A stretch of 64,000 bases of DNA from Stanieria sp. NIES-3757 (GCA_002355455.1 AP017375.1:310001-374000), one strand, 5' to 3'; positions 1 to 10,212 are shown, numbered from the stretch's first letter. Notes: generated from the letters alone by a model not told the origin. Translations and numbers: made by a program.

Positions 1-18
1 GATTTATTTGATTTCAAA

Positions 19-747
19 TTACATGAAACTAGGTTGGTGGCGAATCAAATTTAAAAACTCATCGCGAGTTTTTTGTTCTTCTTGAAATACACCCAACATT
101 GCGCTGGTAACCGTCCAAGAACCAGGTTTTTCTACACCTCGCATTACCATACACATATGAGTTGCTTCCATGACAACAGCAACTCCTTGAGGTTCTAATA
201 CCTCTTGAATTGCTTCAGCAATCTGACGGGTAAGACGTTCTTGTACTTGCAAGCGACGAGCATACATTTCGACAATCCGAGCTAGTTTACTTAAACCAAC
301 TACTTTTTGATTGGGAATATAAGCAACATGCGCTCGACCCATAAAAGGCAACATATGGTGTTCGCAAAGGCTAAAGAAACTGATATCTCTAACCAGCACC
401 ATTTCATTATGACCCTCATCAAAGATCGCATCGTTGACAATCTTTTCTAAGGATTGATTATAACCTTGAGTCAGAAACTGCATTGCTTCTGCTACTCTTT
501 TAGGCGTTTTCAGCAGTCCTTCACGCTCTGGATCTTCCCCCACAGACTCCAGCATAACTCGGACAGCATCCATCATTTGGCCTTTAGCTTGTTCGGATGT
601 TGCATGAATTTGTGCTTGCTGACCATTGTGAGTGTTACGGTCTGGTCTACTGGTAACTTGTTCTACTAAACTGGAATGAAGACTATTAGAACCACTAATG
701 TTGACAGATTTAGAGCGATTAGAACCGTTTGAAGAAGCTGTTGTCAT
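19..747 (-). CDS. folE: GTP cyclohydrolase I
   Basis: It converts GTP to 7,8-dihydroneopterin triphosphate, the first step of folate and pterin synthesis, in the cytoplasm as a homodecamer. The C-terminal ~190 residues are a typical FolE core. The zinc ligands are visible as C128 and H131 in the CEHHMLPF motif and C199 in HMCMVMRG; the conserved RLQVQERLT segment lies at about 165-173. The first ~55 residues are a low-complexity, Ser/Asn/Gln-rich extension not needed for the fold, so a later start is possible, although no better methionine precedes the core except M58/M59. It stands alone, 63 bp downstream of an SDR gene on the same strand. The identification is firm; only the start is uncertain. 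Confidence 0.96.
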   Translation of the reverse strand: MTTASSNGSNRSKSVNISGSNSLHSSLVEQVTSRPDRNTHNGQQAQIHATSEQAKGQMMDAVRVMLESVGEDPEREGLLKTPKRVAEAMQFLTQGYNQSLEKIVNDAIFDEGHNEMVLVRDISFFSLCEHHMLPFMGRAHVAYIPNQKVVGLSKLARIVEMYARRLQVQERLTRQIAEAIQEVLEPQGVAVVMEATHMCMVMRGVEKPGSWTVTSAMLGVFQEEQKTRDEFLNLIRHQPSFM

Positions 748-810
748 AGTTAAATAAATGTAAGTAAAATTCGTATCTCTTAATAGGTATAGGTCGATGA
801 CTTTGCAAGC

Positions 811-1539
811 TTACAAAGCTCCACCACTGGGCATGATTGTTATTTCCTCAATAGTTGCCTGTTGTGGTAGTAAAGCAGCATGAAGAATCGACTGAGCGAC
901 AAGCTCTGGTGTTAACATTGCCTCTCGATTAAAATCTGCCTGTACTGTGTTTGTATCCCAGATTGGAGTATTGACAGCACCAGGAGAAATTGTCATAACC
1001 CGAATGCCGTTAGCTCTTTCTTCTACAGCTAAAGTCTTGCTCAAGGCAATGATGCCTGCTTTGCTGACAGCATAAGCTCCCCATTCTGGAAAGGCATTAT
1101 GAGCAGCAATGGAAGCAACGTTAATAATTGTGCCTTGATGACGTTGACGCATCTGAGGCAAAACTCCTTGGATACATTGGAAAACACTGGTCAAATTTAA
1201 ATCGATTACTTGTTGCCAATCAGCTAAAGAAGTTTGGTTTAGTAAATTGGTATATCCAATTCCCGCATTATTAACGAGAAAATCAATTGGTCCAAATTCT
1301 TCTGCGATCGCTTCAAGCTTGGCTTGAACAATATCAACTTGAGCGAGGTCTAATTGATAAACTTGAGCTTCTACCCCCACCGCTCTGACAGCTTCAGCTA
1401 CTGCTTCGAGCTTATCTAGAGAACGACTAACTAAAGCAAGATTAATCCCGGCTTTAGCAAAGGCAAGAGCAGTTGCCTTACCAATACCACTACTAGCTCC
1501 TGTTACAATTGCTCGCAGTTGATTTGGGGGTGAATTCAT
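811..1539 (-). CDS. SDR family NAD(P)-dependent oxidoreductase
   Basis: This is a classical short-chain dehydrogenase/reductase. The Rossmann cofactor motif TGASSGIG is at residues 13-20, NNAG near 90-93, the catalytic serine is S143, and the YAVSK motif gives Y156 and K160. Length (242 residues) is normal for the family. The substrate cannot be read from the sequence; relatives include 3-oxoacyl-ACP reductases and sugar or alcohol dehydrogenases. The C-terminal residues (EEITIMPSGGAL) resemble the YdfG/serine-dehydrogenase-like subgroup of cytosolic SDRs. It is transcribed toward folE, but the sequence shows nothing else that ties the two together. Confidence 0.9.
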   Translation of the reverse strand: MNSPPNQLRAIVTGASSGIGKATALAFAKAGINLALVSRSLDKLEAVAEAVRAVGVEAQVYQLDLAQVDIVQAKLEAIAEEFGPIDFLVNNAGIGYTNLLNQTSLADWQQVIDLNLTSVFQCIQGVLPQMRQRHQGTIINVASIAAHNAFPEWGAYAVSKAGIIALSKTLAVEERANGIRVMTISPGAVNTPIWDTNTVQADFNREAMLTPELVAQSILHAALLPQQATIEEITIMPSGGAL

Positions 1540-1946
1540 CAGAGATACTCATCTTGGTTAATAAACGTTACTTTTGGTGGATAATTTCTCAGGAAAAAAT
1601 TGTGACAGGGGTTGAAATCTGTGCTTCTCCCTTGACTATCAGTATTTTTTTGATGACAACTAAGCAAGTGCCATCGCTGAGAGATACTTGACGGCGAAAT
1701 AGACCGAATAAACCTCGGCAGATAGAATCGCCGTGTTGATAAGATAAGCCTGTTTTCAGATTGGTTGACTTTGTCTTCCACCAAGACTGCTATTTTAATT
1801 AAAATAGGCTGAATGATAATTGGTAAATACCAATCAGAGCAACCAGTTTTTTTTAAGGAATTGTTACAAATTGTTGCCTCAGTTATTATAACACTCTCAG
1901 ATTTTTAAATTAATAGTCTTTTTATATTTCGCTCTCAGCAAAACTC
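1540..1946. other. Intergenic region between accA and the SDR gene
   Basis: These 407 bases hold no gene I can support. A short hairpin, ATTGGTA-AA-TACCAAT, lies at 1819-1834 and is preceded on the minus strand by a run of A residues; it may help end accA transcription. A minus-strand TATAAT-like hexamer occurs near 1890. An 81-codon minus-strand frame ends in a TGATG overlap with the SDR start, but its composition does not look coding. Confidence 0.5.
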
Positions 1947-2927
1947 TTAGTGATGAACTTCTTCAAACTTGCCCATTTGACGGAATTTTTGATATCGTAA
2001 TTCTTTTCTTTGTTCGATAGTCATTTCTGATAACTGTTCGAGGTTTTCCCAAAGAGCTTGTTTAAGGGTTGCTGCTGCTTCTAAAGGTTCGGCGTGCGCG
2101 CCACTAGTGGGTTCGGGTAAAATCTGATCGATTAAACCTAATTCTTGTAAATCCCAAGAAGTAATTTTTAAAGCAGAGGCAGCTTGATCCGCTTTTTTAG
2201 CATCTTTCCACAAAATTGCAGCGCAAGCTTCAGGGCTAGCAACAGTGTAAACTGAGTGTTCAAACATCAATAATCGGTCAGCGACCCCGATCCCCAAAGC
2301 ACCACCCGAACCACCTTCACCAATTACAGTACAAATAATTGGCACATCAAATCTAAACATTTCTCTGAGATTATAGGCGATCGCTTCTCCTTGTCCGAGT
2401 CTTTCTCCTTCCACACCTGGGTTAGCACCAGGAGTATCAATAAAAGTTAAAATTGGCATTTTAAATTTATTAGCGTGTTCCATTAAACGAAACGCTTTAC
2501 GATAGCCACCGGGGGAAGCCATACCAAAGTTACGGACAATATTATCTTTAGTATCTCTGCCTTTTTGATGTCCTAACATCACCACAGGTCTACCATTGAG
2601 GCGAGCCACACCACCAATCAAAGCTGGATCGTCTGAACCAGCGCGATCGCCGTGTAACTCCAGCCATTCATCAGTAATTGCCTGAATATAATCTAAAGTA
2701 CTAGGACGACGAGGATGACGGGCTAATTGCAATCTCTGTGCTGGGGTGAGAGTGCTAAAAATTTCTTTGCGCAGTTGTTCTGCTCTAGCTTCTAGTTGAG
2801 CAATTTCTTCGGAGACATCGACTTGGTTTTCTGCTGCTAGTTCGCGAATCTGGTCGATTCTTGATTCTAATTCACAAAGAGGCTTTTCAAAATCTAATAA
2901 AAATATTCTGCGCTCAGTTTTGGGCAT
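1947..2927 (-). CDS. accA: Acetyl-CoA carboxylase carboxyltransferase subunit alpha
   Basis: AccA pairs with AccD to move the carboxyl group from carboxybiotin to acetyl-CoA, making malonyl-CoA for fatty-acid synthesis. I start it at MPKTERR (2927), which gives 326 residues, the normal family length; an upstream in-frame start at 2951 would add eight unconserved residues. Visible family segments are an N-terminal helical region (about 18-60), GHQKGRDTK at 119-127, and the glycine-rich oxyanion-type loop [12 protein letters not shown] at 203-214. The other acc genes are not in this window, as is usual in cyanobacteria, where they are scattered. Confidence 0.96.
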   Translation of the reverse strand: MPKTERRIFLLDFEKPLCELESRIDQIRELAAENQVDVSEEIAQLEARAEQLRKEIFSTLTPAQRLQLARHPRRPSTLDYIQAITDEWLELHGDRAGSDDPALIGGVARLNGRPVVMLGHQKGRDTKDNIVRNFGMASPGGYRKAFRLMEHANKFKMPILTFIDTPGANPGVEGERLGQGEAIAYNLREMFRFDVPIICTVIGEGGSGGALGIGVADRLLMFEHSVYTVASPEACAAILWKDAKKADQAASALKITSWDLQELGLIDQILPEPTSGAHAEPLEAAATLKQALWENLEQLSEMTIEQRKELRYQKFRQMGKFEEVHH

Positions 2928-3026
2928 AGTATACTTTAAATTCGTCGGCAATGTACCTGTAATCCATCATTATCCTCTATTGTGCTTTTTTTTATAAAAA
3001 TTTGTTAACAAAAAACCTGCTTGATT

Positions 3027-4052
3027 TTAGTACCGAATCCGAGGATCGATATAAGCATTAATTAAATCAATGCAAATGCTAGCAATGGTGACAATTACCC
3101 CAAAAAACACCATAATTCCTTGAACGGTGGGATAATCTCTTAGAGAAATTGCTTCATAAAGACGATTACCAAGTCCAGGCCAAGAAAAAGTCACCTCAGT
3201 CAAGACTGCACCACCTAGTAAAGCTGCAAAAGTCAAACCTAACACAGTAATCACGGGAATCAGAGCATTTTTAAAGGCATGAGAGAATAAAATTGTCTTT
3301 TCTGGTATGCCTCGCGCTCTAGCAGCTTCTACATAATCTGCTTGTAAAGTTTGTTTCAAATTAACTCTGACAATTCGCTCAAAAATCCCACTGAGGAGAA
3401 TACCTAAAGTAAAACAGGGTAATGCCAAATAATGTAAAGCAGTTAAAAGCATCCCAACATTACCTGTCAATATACTATCTATAGTATACAAACCAGTTAT
3501 AGTAGGTGGAACAGTAGCGTTGACAGGAAAACGAGTTCCTAAAGGAAACCAACCTAATTGTACGGAGAAAATCAACTGTAAAATCATTCCTACCCAAAAT
3601 AAAGGAAGAGAATAGGTAATAATGCCAAATAATCTTCCGCCCATATCCCAACCCGTGCGTGGAAAAGAAGCAGAGATGATCCCAACCCCAACTCCGACAA
3701 TTAACGCCACCGCCATACTAAAACAAGCAAGTTCTACCGTGGCTGGAAAATACTCTTTAATGACATCCCAGACAAACAACCCCCGACTAGTAAGAGAAGT
3801 ACCTAGATTAAACTGAAGTAAATCGCCCAAATAATGAACATATTGAATTAACAGAGGAGCAGTTAATCCTAATTGCTCTCTCAAAGCTACTTTAGCTGCC
3901 TCAGGAGCGCGAGTACCTAAAATCGCATCTGCTGGATCTCCTGGAGTTGCTCTCAGAAGCAAAAATACTACTGTAGTAATTGTCCATAGCATTAAAGGAG
4001 CTAACAACAAACGAGCAATAATGTAATATTGCAAAGCTTTCGAGCGAGACAT
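3027..4052 (-). CDS. ABC transporter permease, DppB/OppB type
   Basis: This is an integral inner-membrane permease of the peptide/nickel ABC importer family. The N-terminus has the typical first helix followed by the TPGDPADAILG segment of DppB/OppB proteins. About six hydrophobic helices follow, and the EAA loop that contacts the ATPase (EAARARGIPEKTI) sits in the C-terminal third. Length (341) is normal. No partner permease, ATPase or substrate-binding gene lies nearby, so it is an orphan subunit here; the other parts are presumably elsewhere in the genome. The substrate (oligopeptide, dipeptide or other) cannot be assigned. Confidence 0.88.
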   Translation of the reverse strand: MSRSKALQYYIIARLLLAPLMLWTITTVVFLLLRATPGDPADAILGTRAPEAAKVALREQLGLTAPLLIQYVHYLGDLLQFNLGTSLTSRGLFVWDVIKEYFPATVELACFSMAVALIVGVGVGIISASFPRTGWDMGGRLFGIITYSLPLFWVGMILQLIFSVQLGWFPLGTRFPVNATVPPTITGLYTIDSILTGNVGMLLTALHYLALPCFTLGILLSGIFERIVRVNLKQTLQADYVEAARARGIPEKTILFSHAFKNALIPVITVLGLTFAALLGGAVLTEVTFSWPGLGNRLYEAISLRDYPTVQGIMVFFGVIVTIASICIDLINAYIDPRIRY

Positions 4053-4154
4053 TAATTTTATTCTTTGTCCTTGGTTGTTTGTGATTTCTCAGTCACGCTA
4101 GTATGGCCTAATGTTTGATTAACCAATAACTAGTGACTAATGACCAATTAAGTT

Positions 4155-4421
4155 TTACTCCAATTCTTGGTCATTATCAAACGGTTTTTTGCCAATGCCT
4201 AATTCTTTTTTGCTACGTTTGAGTTGTTTCCACAAAGATTTAATTTGTTTGTAAGCTTCTTCAGAAGGTAGCTTGCCTCCAGTCTCCAAATTGCAAATAT
4301 AGCTAACTTTATGGGCAAATTCTTGCAAATTCGCGTTAAAAACCAGATTTTCAGGTTGAACTTGACCGTGATATGAGTTGCGAGGATAAAGAAAATTATA
4401 TTTATCGTTATTATCTACCAT
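4155..4421 (-). CDS. Small conserved cyanobacterial protein
   Basis: This 88-residue soluble protein has no signal peptide or membrane segment. It reads like a family I recall only from cyanobacteria: a start with FLYPRN-Y-G, then PENLVFNANLQEFAHKVSYICNLE and a basic C-terminal helix with LWKQLKRSKKELGIG. The function is unknown to me and the neighbours (an orphan permease and the divergent purC) give no hint. The conserved Cys-bearing stretch and the basic helix could be binding surfaces, but that is conjecture. Confidence 0.75.
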   Translation of the reverse strand: MVDNNDKYNFLYPRNSYHGQVQPENLVFNANLQEFAHKVSYICNLETGGKLPSEEAYKQIKSLWKQLKRSKKELGIGKKPFDNDQELE

Positions 4422-4721
4422 TGTTAATTTCCTATAGTCAGTAAATTTATTTTGATTAACTTCTGATCCGCTAACTTTTTAATTATGACGATTACCTAAT
4501 TGAGATAGATGATTTTTGGCTACCGAAACTGTAGCGTTCTACATTTATTTATAATGCTTACTAAATATAAATGCATCGGCAAAAAATCAGTTTCCCTAAT
4601 GAGTATATTATTTGCTCCCTTTAATGTCATGTTAACTTTTTCTTAACCCGTGGTTAAGCAAAGATTAAAACAAAGTCAGGCAGATCTTACTCAATCAAAA
4701 TGTCAAAAAAAGTACAGAATT

Positions 4722-5489
4722 ATGTTGCAGACAGAAAAACTTTACGAAGGCAAAGCCAAAATTCTCTATCAAACAGAAAACCCTCAAATACTGCTGAGTG
4801 TTTATAAAGATGATGCTACTGCGTTTAATGCGCAGAAAAAAGGACAAATTTACGGTAAAGGAGAAATTAACTGTAATATAGCAGCAGCTTTATTTGAGTG
4901 GTTAGAGTCATTTGGCATTCCAACTCATTACATCGACAATCCAGCACCTAATCAAATGCGGGTGAAGGCGGTTAAAATCATACCGCTTGAGGTAGTAGTT
5001 AGAAATCTTGCTGCGGGTAGTCTTTGTCGTCAAACAGGATTACCAGAAGGTCAAGTTTTACCCTTTCCTCTAGTAGAGTTTTATCTCAAAAACGACGAAT
5101 TAGGAGATCCCCTCTTAACAAGCGATCGCATTTTTTTATTAGAAATTGTTAATCAGGAACAACTACAAGAAATTAAGGAGATGGCGTTAAAAATTAATCA
5201 CTACCTCCAAGATTTTTTTAATCGTTGTGAAATTACCTTAGTAGATTTTAAATTGGAATTTGGTCGCGACGGGGGACAAAAAATTCTTTTAGCTGACGAA
5301 ATCAGTCCTGATACTTGTCGTCTTTGGGATCAAAAAGAAACCGATCCTCAAGCAAGAGTAATGGATAAAGACCGTTTTCGGAAAGATTTGGGGCAAATAG
5401 AATCTGCTTATCAACAAGTACAAGCGAGAGTATTAGCTCAGAGCGAGCAAATCCGACAATCAACTCATCAGCAGGAAAAAAGCAGTTAA
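4722..5489 (+). CDS. purC: Phosphoribosylaminoimidazole-succinocarboxamide synthase
   Basis: PurC ligates aspartate to CAIR using ATP, giving SAICAR in purine synthesis. I choose the ATG at 4722 (MLQTEKLYEGKAK), which matches the usual SAICAR synthetase start and gives 255 residues; the frame is open from a GTG at 4650 but those 24 extra residues look unlike the family. Visible motifs are YEGKAK near the N-terminus, the EVVVRNLAAGS segment and DFKLEFG...LADEISPDTCR in the centre, and DKDRFRKD near the C-terminus. The gene stands alone, followed 211 bp later by the omp85-lpx operon. Confidence 0.96.
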   Translation: MLQTEKLYEGKAKILYQTENPQILLSVYKDDATAFNAQKKGQIYGKGEINCNIAAALFEWLESFGIPTHYIDNPAPNQMRVKAVKIIPLEVVVRNLAAGSLCRQTGLPEGQVLPFPLVEFYLKNDELGDPLLTSDRIFLLEIVNQEQLQEIKEMALKINHYLQDFFNRCEITLVDFKLEFGRDGGQKILLADEISPDTCRLWDQKETDPQARVMDKDRFRKDLGQIESAYQQVQARVLAQSEQIRQSTHQQEKSS

Positions 5490-5700
5490 TCTTAACTGAT
5501 CTTTTAGTATAGATTTTTCTCTTTTACTGTTTTTTTTTCTTTTATGACTTAAAAATGTAGTCTGTGAACAAACAGGAAACTCACAATTTCCAGTGGAATC
5601 ATTTGGGTAAAATTGGTTATCTCAGATCTTGGATTAAGTCTCACACTAAACCTTACATTTAAGTTTAAGAACACACTCAAACAAAAATATAAGTAAATGT

Positions 5701-7983
5701 TTGGCTAGAGATATAAGCAAACCAAGCCAAGATTGTGAGTTAACCCAAGATAAAAACTGCTACATTATTGATTGCTCAATTGGGTGTGTGGAAGTGATAG
5801 AAAAACCAAAAAACTTTAGTTTGTCTCCTGCTTTAGCAATTCTCATGGCAACCTCTTATTCTCTAAGTTTGCCTTTATCTGCTAAAGGGGAAGTTATGCC
5901 AAATTCCGTAATTAATCAAAGCGAACATCAAGCCAAAATTCCCATTCTCAACAAACCACTTAAACCAGAAGTTATTATCTCCACAAAACAGGCTAATTAT
6001 CTTGCTCAGGCTGATTTTCCTAATAATCAATCTCCTCAACTTGAAATCCCACTGGATAATGGTCAACCTTCAACTTTACCTGATTCTGAACCACAATCTC
6101 CCCAGATAGATAATCAAACACCACCAAACGAAGAAAATCAACCAACGCCTCCAAACCAAACTCAACCGAATGATACCGAACAAACACCAGCACAAGCACC
6201 AGAACCTCGTGTGTTAGTAGCTGAAGTTTCAGTCGTAGGTGCTGATGATGAACTAGAAGATATTGTTTACGAAACAATTAATACTCAACCAGGAAGAACT
6301 ACTACTCGTTCTCAACTACAAGAAGATGTTAATGCCGTCTATGCGACAGGGTTCTTTCAAGACGTACAAGTAACGCCAGAAGATACACCTCTAGGGGTTA
6401 GAATTACTTTTGCCGTTCAACCTAATCCGATTCTCAATCAAGTAGTAATTGAAACCGTTCCCCCAGAAGGAAATCGAGTTTTACCACCAGGACAAATAGA
6501 TAAAATTTTCGGCAATAACTACGGTAAAATCCTCAATCTCAGAGATTTGCAAAACGGGATTAAGCAATTAAATCAATGGTATACCAATAATGGTTATGAA
6601 CTAGCTCAGGTGGTTGGCGCACCCCAAGTTTCTCCTGATGGTACTGTTACTCTGGTGGTGGCTGAAGGGGTTATCGAAGATATTCAAGTAAGATATTTTG
6701 ATGAAGAAGACGAACCAATCGATGGAAAAACTCGCGATTATATTGTTACTCGCGAAATTGAATTAAAACCTGGAGATGTCTTCAAGCGGGATACCGCACA
6801 AAGAGATTTACAACGAGTATTTGGCTTGGGTGTCTTTGAAGATGCTCGTTTTTCTTTTAGTCCAGGAGCAGATCCCCGTAAAGTTGTAGTTAATGTAGAT
6901 GTAGTGGAAAGTAATACTGGTTCAGTAGCAGCAGGGGCTGGTTTTAGTTCTTCTAGCGGTTTATTTGGGACAGTCAGTTATCAACAAAAGAATTTAGGAG
7001 GAAATAACCAAACTCTTGGCGCGGAAGTACAACTAGGGGAAAGAGAATTATTATTTGATGTTAGTTTTAGTGATCCTTGGATTGGAGGAGATCCTTTCCG
7101 TACTTCTTATATAGTAAATGCTTTTCGTCGTCGTTCGATTTCTCTGGTATTTGATGGCGATGATAATGATATTCGTACTGCTGATGGAGATGATAGTCCC
7201 AGAATTGTTCGTACTGGAGGAGGAATTAATTTTTCTCGTCCTCTTGCTGATAATCCTTTTAGGAAAGCAGATTGGACTTTATCAACGGGATTTCAATATC
7301 AACGCGTTCAGGTTGAAAATGAGGATGGAGAAATTTCATCTACATCTAGACCACAAGATGGAAGTGAAAATTTAGCTTTTAGCGAGAGTGGGAAAGACGA
7401 TCTCTTTACTCTACGTTTTGGAGCAACTCGCGATCGCCGTAATAATAATTTACAACCGACTCGAGGTTCATTATTGCGATTAGGAGTAGATCAAACTATC
7501 CCGATTGGTTCTGGCAGTATTTTGCTTAATCGAATTAGAGGTAGTTACAGTTACTATATTCCAATAGATTTTATTAGTTTTAGCGAAGGACCTCAAGCTT
7601 TAGCTTTTAACGTTCAAGCAGGTACTGTATTAGGAGATTTACCTCCTTATGAAGCATTTGTCTTGGGTGGTAGTAATTCGGTACGAGGTTATGCCGAAGG
7701 CGAAGTCGGTAGCGGACGTAGTTATGTACAAGCGACAGCAGAATACCGTTTTCCAATTTTTTCGATTGTTGGCGGTGCTTTATTTTTAGATTATGGTACT
7801 ACTCTTGGTTCAGATAGTGCTGTTCCTGGCGAACCTTCAAAAGTTAGAGATTTGCCTGGCAGCGGTTTTGGTTATGGTGCTGGTGTTCGGGTTCAATCTC
7901 CTCTCGGTCAAATTCGGGTTGATTATGCTATTAACGATGAAGGAGATAATCGAATTCATTTTGGTATTGGGGAGAGGTTTTAA
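5701..7983 (+). CDS. bamA: Omp85/BamA-type outer-membrane protein assembly factor
   Basis: This is the outer-membrane barrel insertase, related to chloroplast Toc75. An N-terminal export signal is visible (hydrophobic stretch around residues 40-60 ending near LPLSAKG), followed by a Pro/Gln/Asn-rich linker to about 165. Three POTRA domains follow (about 170-245, 248-325, 326-405), as is usual for cyanobacteria, and then the beta-barrel to residue 760. The barrel shows the VRGY motif of loop 6 and a C-terminal phenylalanine. The frame starts at a TTG (5701); GTG codons at 5791 and 5797 would give a more normal signal-peptide length, so the start is uncertain. It heads an operon with lpxC, fabZ, lpxA and lpxB. 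Confidence 0.93.
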   Translation: MARDISKPSQDCELTQDKNCYIIDCSIGCVEVIEKPKNFSLSPALAILMATSYSLSLPLSAKGEVMPNSVINQSEHQAKIPILNKPLKPEVIISTKQANYLAQADFPNNQSPQLEIPLDNGQPSTLPDSEPQSPQIDNQTPPNEENQPTPPNQTQPNDTEQTPAQAPEPRVLVAEVSVVGADDELEDIVYETINTQPGRTTTRSQLQEDVNAVYATGFFQDVQVTPEDTPLGVRITFAVQPNPILNQVVIETVPPEGNRVLPPGQIDKIFGNNYGKILNLRDLQNGIKQLNQWYTNNGYELAQVVGAPQVSPDGTVTLVVAEGVIEDIQVRYFDEEDEPIDGKTRDYIVTREIELKPGDVFKRDTAQRDLQRVFGLGVFEDARFSFSPGADPRKVVVNVDVVESNTGSVAAGAGFSSSSGLFGTVSYQQKNLGGNNQTLGAEVQLGERELLFDVSFSDPWIGGDPFRTSYIVNAFRRRSISLVFDGDDNDIRTADGDDSPRIVRTGGGINFSRPLADNPFRKADWTLSTGFQYQRVQVENEDGEISSTSRPQDGSENLAFSESGKDDLFTLRFGATRDRRNNNLQPTRGSLLRLGVDQTIPIGSGSILLNRIRGSYSYYIPIDFISFSEGPQALAFNVQAGTVLGDLPPYEAFVLGGSNSVRGYAEGEVGSGRSYVQATAEYRFPIFSIVGGALFLDYGTTLGSDSAVPGEPSKVRDLPGSGFGYGAGVRVQSPLGQIRVDYAINDEGDNRIHFGIGERF

Positions 7984-7994
7984 TCAGTTATTTA

Positions 7995-8022
7995 GTAGAG
8001 ACGTAGCATGTTACGTCCCTAC
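7995..8022. repeat. Palindromic dispersed repeat between bamA and lpxC
   Basis: A 28-bp imperfect palindrome beginning GTAGAGACGTA and ending ACGTCCCTAC fills most of the 41-bp gap before the lpxC frame. I recognise this type as one of the short dispersed palindromes common in cyanobacterial genomes. As RNA it would fold just in front of the lpxC start. Confidence 0.65.
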
Positions 8023-8039
8023 ATATGTTGCTTATATCA

Positions 8040-8870
8040 ATGGGTAATACATTAAAAACAGCTTTTGAATTGTCAGGGGTAGGTTTGCATTCTGGTGAAA
8101 CTACAACTGTGAAAGTTCTGCCTAGTCAATCTAACCAGGGACGATATTTTGTCAGAGTTGATTTACCTAATCAGCCCAGAATACCAGCTACAGTTCAAGC
8201 TGTGAGTCAGACAACTCTTTCAACTGAATTAGCTCAAGGAGAAGCTAAAGTAAGAACAGTTGAGCATCTACTAGCTTCTTTAGCAGCCAGTGGGGTTGAT
8301 GAGGCTTGTATCGAAATTAATGGGGCAGAAGTTCCTTTATTGGATGGTTCGGCAAAGTTATGGATAGAAGCGATCGCTGATGTAGGTATTGTCTCTTCTG
8401 TTTCTAATAGTTCTCCTTGGTTACTCAAACAACCTGTCTGGGTTCAAGAAGAAGATGCTTTTGTTGCTGCCTTGCCTAGTCCAGAAACTCGTTTTACTTA
8501 TGGCATTGATTTTTCTTATAGCGCGATCGCAAATCAATGGCATAGTTGGAGTTGCCAAGAGGGAAATTTTGCCAAAGAAATAGCCCCTGCTAGAACTTTC
8601 GGTTTGGCAGAGCAGATCGAACAGTTGCAACAAGCTGGTTTAATTCGAGGTGGAAGTTTAGAAAATGCTTTGATTTGTAGTAAATCAGGATGGCTTAATC
8701 CACCTTTAAGATTTACGAATGAACCAGCCCGTCATAAACTATTAGATTTAGTAGGAGATCTGAGTTTACTGGGCAGATTTCCTCAAGCTCATTTTCTTGC
8801 CTATAAAGCTAGTCATAAGTTACATATTCAACTGGCAAGAACTTTAGCTCATCTTTATCAATTAAATTAG
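8040..8870 (+). CDS. lpxC: UDP-3-O-acyl-N-acetylglucosamine deacetylase
   Basis: LpxC is the zinc-dependent committed step of lipid A synthesis. I use the ATG at 8040 ([10 protein letters not shown]), giving 276 residues; a second ATG at 8025 would add five residues and sit right against the upstream palindrome. Numbered from 8040, the zinc ligands are H76 (TVEHLL), H232 and D236 ([10 protein letters not shown]), and the catalytic histidine is H259 (YKASHKLH). The LDGSA substrate loop is at about 101-105. It follows bamA and precedes fabZ by 14 bp. Cyanobacterial lipid A lacks phosphate and Kdo, but the lpxC, lpxA and lpxB steps are retained. Confidence 0.95.
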   Translation: MGNTLKTAFELSGVGLHSGETTTVKVLPSQSNQGRYFVRVDLPNQPRIPATVQAVSQTTLSTELAQGEAKVRTVEHLLASLAASGVDEACIEINGAEVPLLDGSAKLWIEAIADVGIVSSVSNSSPWLLKQPVWVQEEDAFVAALPSPETRFTYGIDFSYSAIANQWHSWSCQEGNFAKEIAPARTFGLAEQIEQLQQAGLIRGGSLENALICSKSGWLNPPLRFTNEPARHKLLDLVGDLSLLGRFPQAHFLAYKASHKLHIQLARTLAHLYQLN

Positions 8871-8884
8871 TTTTGCAATTAATA

Positions 8885-9358
8885 ATGACAACTGTTACCG
8901 CCGACAATCAATCAGTTTCTACGTCAACAACTTTGACTATTGAAGAAATTCATCAATTATTACCCCATCGTTATCCTTTTGCTTTGGTCGACCGTATTCT
9001 TGAGTATGTACCTGGTCAAAAAGCAGTGGGATTGAAAAATGTTACTTTTAACGAACCTTATTTTCCTGGACACATTCCTAGTCGTCCATTGATGCCAGGG
9101 GTTTTAATGGTAGAAGCGATGGCGCAGGTAGGAGGAATAGTTTTAGTTCAATTACCAGGCATGGAGGGTAAATTCTTTGCTTTTGCAGGAATTGATAAGG
9201 TGCGTTTTCGTCGTCCAGTCACTCCTGGAGATCAATTAATCATGACTGTGGAACTTTTATCCTTCAAACAGAATCGTATTGCCAAAATGCAGGGAAGAGG
9301 AGAAGTAGAAGGTCAACTTGCGGTTCAAGGGGAAATGATGTTTTCCTTGATTGATTAA
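8885..9358 (+). CDS. fabZ: 3-hydroxyacyl-ACP dehydratase FabZ
   Basis: FabZ removes water from 3-hydroxyacyl-ACP in the fatty-acid elongation cycle; it competes with LpxA for 3-hydroxyacyl-ACP, which explains the clustering. I choose the ATG at 8885 (MTTVTADN, 157 residues) over a TTG at 8873. The [10 protein letters not shown] segment at 28-37 and the [18 protein letters not shown] signature give the catalytic H63 and E77. It is a hot-dog fold enzyme of normal length in the cytoplasm. It lies in the middle of the operon between lpxC and lpxA. Confidence 0.95.
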   Translation: MTTVTADNQSVSTSTTLTIEEIHQLLPHRYPFALVDRILEYVPGQKAVGLKNVTFNEPYFPGHIPSRPLMPGVLMVEAMAQVGGIVLVQLPGMEGKFFAFAGIDKVRFRRPVTPGDQLIMTVELLSFKQNRIAKMQGRGEVEGQLAVQGEMMFSLID

Positions 9359-9414
9359 TCTTTTCTCCTGTAAGCTGTTAGCTGTAATTTTTCTTAATAA
9401 AATTGATTACTCTC

Positions 9415-10209
9415 TTGAGTGGCTTAATTCATCCTACTGCTGTAATTGATCCCAAGGCTGAACTAGATCCGACAGTTCAGGTCAAGCCCTATGCTGTAAT
9501 TGGGGCTGATGTAAAAATTGGGGCAAATACTGTGGTTGGTTCTCATGCAGTTATCGAAGGACCAACCGAAATAGGCAAACATAATCAAATTTTTCCAGGG
9601 GCTGCGATTGGTTTAGAACCTCAAGATTTAAAATATCAAGGGGCAAAAAGTAAAGTTATTATTGGCGATCGCAATCGAATCCGCGAGTATGTTACGATTA
9701 ATCGGGCTACGGAGGAGGATGAAGCAACGATCCTCGGTAATGATAATCTCCTGATGGCTTATGCCCATGTTGCCCACAATTGCATAATTGAAAATGAAGT
9801 CATTATTGCTAATAATGTGGCGATGGCTGGTCATGTCAAAATCGAATCAATGGCAGTGATTAGTGGTGTCTTAGGGATTCATCAATTCGTTCATGTTGGA
9901 CGGATGGCAATGGTGGCGGGGATGAGTCGGATCAGTCGCGATGTCCCGCCTTATATGTTAGTGGAAGGAAATCCTGCGCGAGTGCGATCGCTAAATTTGG
10001 TAGCACTGAAAAGAAGGGGTTTTCCTCATTCAGAAATTAGTAAGTTAAAACAAGCTTTTCGTTTACTCTATCATGAAGGTATTCCTTTGGATAAAGCGAT
10101 CGCTAAACTAGAATTATTGTCTGAAAGTGAATCGATTGGACATCTAAGAGATTTTCTTCAGGGTTCTGTTGCTGATGGTAGAAGAGGTTTAATTCCCGGA
10201 CAAAAATAA
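9415..10209 (+). CDS. lpxA: UDP-N-acetylglucosamine acyltransferase
   Basis: LpxA transfers a 3-hydroxyacyl chain from ACP to UDP-GlcNAc, the first lipid A step. The protein is a left-handed parallel beta-helix with hexapeptide repeats over residues ~10-190 (visible as I-G/A-x-x-x-x units) and a helical C-terminal domain. AYAHVAHNCII contains the catalytic histidine. No ATG is present; the TTG at 9415 (reading MSGLIHPTAVID) gives 264 residues and the best family match, while a TTG at 9403 would add four residues. It is followed after three bases by lpxB. Confidence 0.93.
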   Translation: MSGLIHPTAVIDPKAELDPTVQVKPYAVIGADVKIGANTVVGSHAVIEGPTEIGKHNQIFPGAAIGLEPQDLKYQGAKSKVIIGDRNRIREYVTINRATEEDEATILGNDNLLMAYAHVAHNCIIENEVIIANNVAMAGHVKIESMAVISGVLGIHQFVHVGRMAMVAGMSRISRDVPPYMLVEGNPARVRSLNLVALKRRGFPHSEISKLKQAFRLLYHEGIPLDKAIAKLELLSESESIGHLRDFLQGSVADGRRGLIPGQK

Positions 10210-10212
10210 ATA

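Noticed and set aside
1539-1784. 81-codon minus-strand frame ending in a TGATG overlap with the SDR start
   Set aside because: The overlap looks like translational coupling, but the residues are rich in Ser/Arg/Asn with no domain, no clear ribosome-binding site and no resemblance to any family I know.
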